From assembly GCA_003492055.1 (NCBI GenBank), contig DMZE01000060.1, positions 1-8,726 on the forward strand: DNA of 8,726 nt. Direction: 5' to 3'. The stretch's first letter is position 1, and each line of letters opens with the position of its first letter. Made by a program: the position numbers and the translations under genes. A model generated the notes under the pieces. It searched no databases and had not been told where the DNA came from. It saw nothing but the letters and a program-made list of their open reading frames with translations. Positions 7,314 through 8,726 of this stretch are shown here, piece after piece. The stretch comes from Cellvibrionales bacterium. Lineage in GTDB: Bacteria > Pseudomonadota > Gammaproteobacteria > Pseudomonadales > UBA7434.

Positions 7314-7349
7314 CCAGTGCAGCGGCTATGATAAATAGCGCTGCGCTGG
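7314..7349. terminator. long hairpin at the gap/carboxyltransferase convergent junction
   Basis: CCAGTGCAGCG (7314-7324) pairs with CGCTGCGCTGG (7339-7349), with one G-T wobble on the plus-strand RNA. After a bulged G, CTAT (7326-7329) pairs with ATAG (7335-7338) around the loop GATAA. The result is about 15 base pairs, GC-rich at the base. It lies 14 bases after the gap stop and includes the last seven codons and the stop of the opposite gene. On the plus strand no T run follows. On the minus strand the arm is followed by GTTCGAATTTTC, moderately T-rich. It may end transcription from both sides or protect 3' ends. Confidence 0.5.
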
Positions 7350-8726
7350 TCCTCGTCCCTCACGTTGACGCTTTCTCAATGTTGACGAAATAATCCTATC
7401 TAACTTTCTCGCCGTCATTTCATCCGTATTATCTCTCGAATCTGCTCCAGTACGTCGACACACACGCTGCAAATCCCAAAACACCGCTGCGGCAAATAAC
7501 GCAACAAAACGACGCTCAATATAATAACGATTATTTTTAGCTTCAGCATTCACTGCGCAAATAGGATCAATCACTTCTTGCATGCGTTCATCAAGTCGCA
7601 CGCGAATGGTTTCTTGATCACCCTTTAATACTAAGCTTTGAATACTCGACACAATGCCATCATAGTCACCCAAGGCATCTAACAATAAATTATCCGTCGT
7701 CTCATCGGCTAACTGCTCACGTGATTCCGGAATATCTTTGCCCGGTAACAAATGAAGGGTTTGATCCAAAATAAGTCGTAAACGCGCTTCGGTAGGACGT
7801 AAAATATTCTGCGTTAACAGGCGATCCGTCTTACCAGCCGGGCGCATAATATGCATCATGATGCATTCATCACGTGTGCCAAAGTTTTCACAAGAATGCG
7901 GATAACGAGTAAATAAATCGGCAATATATTCCGCCACACCGTCTTCATCATGATCAATTCTTAGCGATGCAGGATGCTCAGAAAGCACTTCAGGATTAGG
8001 GTACACACGACCGGCTTTACTGCGTAAACCATCACTGTCTATTTCAACCGCTGCACAATAGTTATTAATTTCGCTAACGAGACTAGCATCAACTTCAACC
8101 ACCTTACCCGTTGCATGATTAATCACTTGTCCATAATGTCCCAGCACTAAGCGACAAAACCGGGGATCAACTAATTGATAAGCCGGCGACCGCTGACGAT
8201 TCCCTAAGCTCTTAATGGTTTGCTTGGCAATAATATCGGCGGTGGGCGTTACTAACGGAACAAAACCCAAACGCAACTGAATACTTAATAACTCTTCTTC
8301 AAATAAAACTAAGGCTTCATCCAACTCTACGCCAAACATGCCACACACATTAGTTTGCAAATCTTTAACGATAAAAGGAATTGCGCCACCGGGTATACCC
8401 AAGCTAACTAATTTTTTGAGTGTCGCCAATGCAATAGCGGTATCTTTACGCAAGCGCGCACGCTCACCAAAAATCTTGGCCAAGGTTTTTTTAAGTTCAA
8501 CAATAGCGGCTGAGTTAGTCTCAATAACGCCATCTAAATAGCAGATATTTTCAATATCATTATGAGAAGCGCCACCCGCTAAAGGATCTACCGCCACTTC
8601 AACACCATCAATACCATGTTGAATGGCAATAGTTTGCGCACCCAATGATTTCGCTTCATCCGTACTGTGGCAATGAAGATACACTGGCAAACCCAACGCC
8701 TTTAATGCCGGCACCAAACTAGCCGC
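7326..8726 (-). CDS. OadA/PycB-like carboxyltransferase, no biotin domain (5' truncated)
   Basis: 466 residues, open to the window edge; the true start lies beyond 8726 and the TTG/GTG codons near 8712-8717 are internal. Seen: the end of a TIM-barrel carboxyltransferase domain, with metal-binding LHCHSTD (His18, His20 of the fragment) and VDPLAGGASHND (46-57), then a PYC/OADA-type domain with LGIPGGAIP (109-117) and LGFVPLVTPTADI (153-165), up to about residue 283. Relatives (oxaloacetate decarboxylase alpha, pyruvate carboxylase B subunit, transcarboxylase 5S) move CO2 between biotin and a 2-oxo acid. OadA and PycB end in a biotinyl domain with an MKM motif; none is present here. Instead about 180 unrecognised residues follow, helical and charged, with an Arg-rich end (RKRQREGRG). 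The biotin carrier may be a separate protein encoded upstream, outside the window. By comparison with OadA about 185 residues are missing. The substrate cannot be assigned. Confidence 0.8.
   Translation of the reverse strand, partial: AASLVPALKALGLPVYLHCHSTDEAKSLGAQTIAIQHGIDGVEVAVDPLAGGASHNDIENICYLDGVIETNSAAIVELKKTLAKIFGERARLRKDTAIALATLKKLVSLGIPGGAIPFIVKDLQTNVCGMFGVELDEALVLFEEELLSIQLRLGFVPLVTPTADIIAKQTIKSLGNRQRSPAYQLVDPRFCRLVLGHYGQVINHATGKVVEVDASLVSEINNYCAAVEIDSDGLRSKAGRVYPNPEVLSEHPASLRIDHDEDGVAEYIADLFTRYPHSCENFGTRDECIMMHIMRPAGKTDRLLTQNILRPTEARLRLILDQTLHLLPGKDIPESREQLADETTDNLLLDALGDYDGIVSSIQSLVLKGDQETIRVRLDERMQEVIDPICAVNAEAKNNRYYIERRFVALFAAAVFWDLQRVCRRTGADSRDNTDEMTARKLDRIISSTLRKRQREGRGPAQRYLS

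Noticed and set aside
1..8726. CRISPR array, insertion sequence, prophage or defence system
   Set aside because: No regularly spaced repeats, transposase, integrase, phage structural or defence-type genes are visible on either strand.

Overview
The window looks like a chromosomal segment of a gammaproteobacterium, probably a marine or Cellvibrionales/Pseudomonas-like lineage. This rests on four things: a BepA-type M48 protease gene convergent with nadA, a HexR regulator beside a type I glyceraldehyde-3-phosphate dehydrogenase gene, HexR-type operators (TGTAAT-N3-ATTACA), and moderate, slightly AT-leaning composition. The taxonomic placement is inference. I see no mobile elements, phage genes, CRISPR array, tRNA or rRNA. 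Most of the region is core metabolism plus one envelope redox protein.

Layout from left to right. (1) Bases 1-1176 (+): 3' part of a BepA-like M48 metalloprotease with a TPR tail, its N-terminus cut off by the window edge. (2) Bases 1191-2288 (-): nadA, quinolinate synthase, converging on bepA with 14 bases between the stop codons. (3) Bases 2422-4968 (-): a membrane-anchored periplasmic octaheme cytochrome c with C-terminal HEAT-like and TPR repeats; it reads toward nadA and appears to start at TTG. (4) Bases 4969-5234: divergent intergenic region with a good sigma70-like promoter for hexR. (5) Bases 5235-6077 (+): hexR, an RpiR-family regulator with a SIS domain. (6) Bases 6078-6276: regulatory region with two HexR-type operators centred 52 bp apart, the second inside a candidate gap promoter. 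(7) Bases 6277-7299 (+): gap. (8) Bases 7326-8726 (-): 3' part of an OadA/PycB-like carboxyltransferase that lacks a C-terminal biotin attachment motif, convergent with gap across a long hairpin.

How the genes fit together. hexR and gap form a regulator-target pair: by analogy with characterised HexR proteins, HexR senses the Entner-Doudoroff intermediate KDPG and here probably blocks gap transcription. The carboxyltransferase would act on a nearby part of central metabolism (pyruvate/oxaloacetate or acyl-CoA carboxylation), but its substrate cannot be told from the fragment. NadA supplies NAD precursor, BepA handles outer-membrane quality control, and the multiheme cytochrome belongs to a recurrent family whose function I do not know.

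No wholly new system is evident. The points most worth a second look are the twin HexR operators, the octaheme-HEAT-TPR protein with its TTG start overlapping a five-codon reading frame, and the carboxyltransferase whose biotin domain is replaced by about 180 unrecognised residues.
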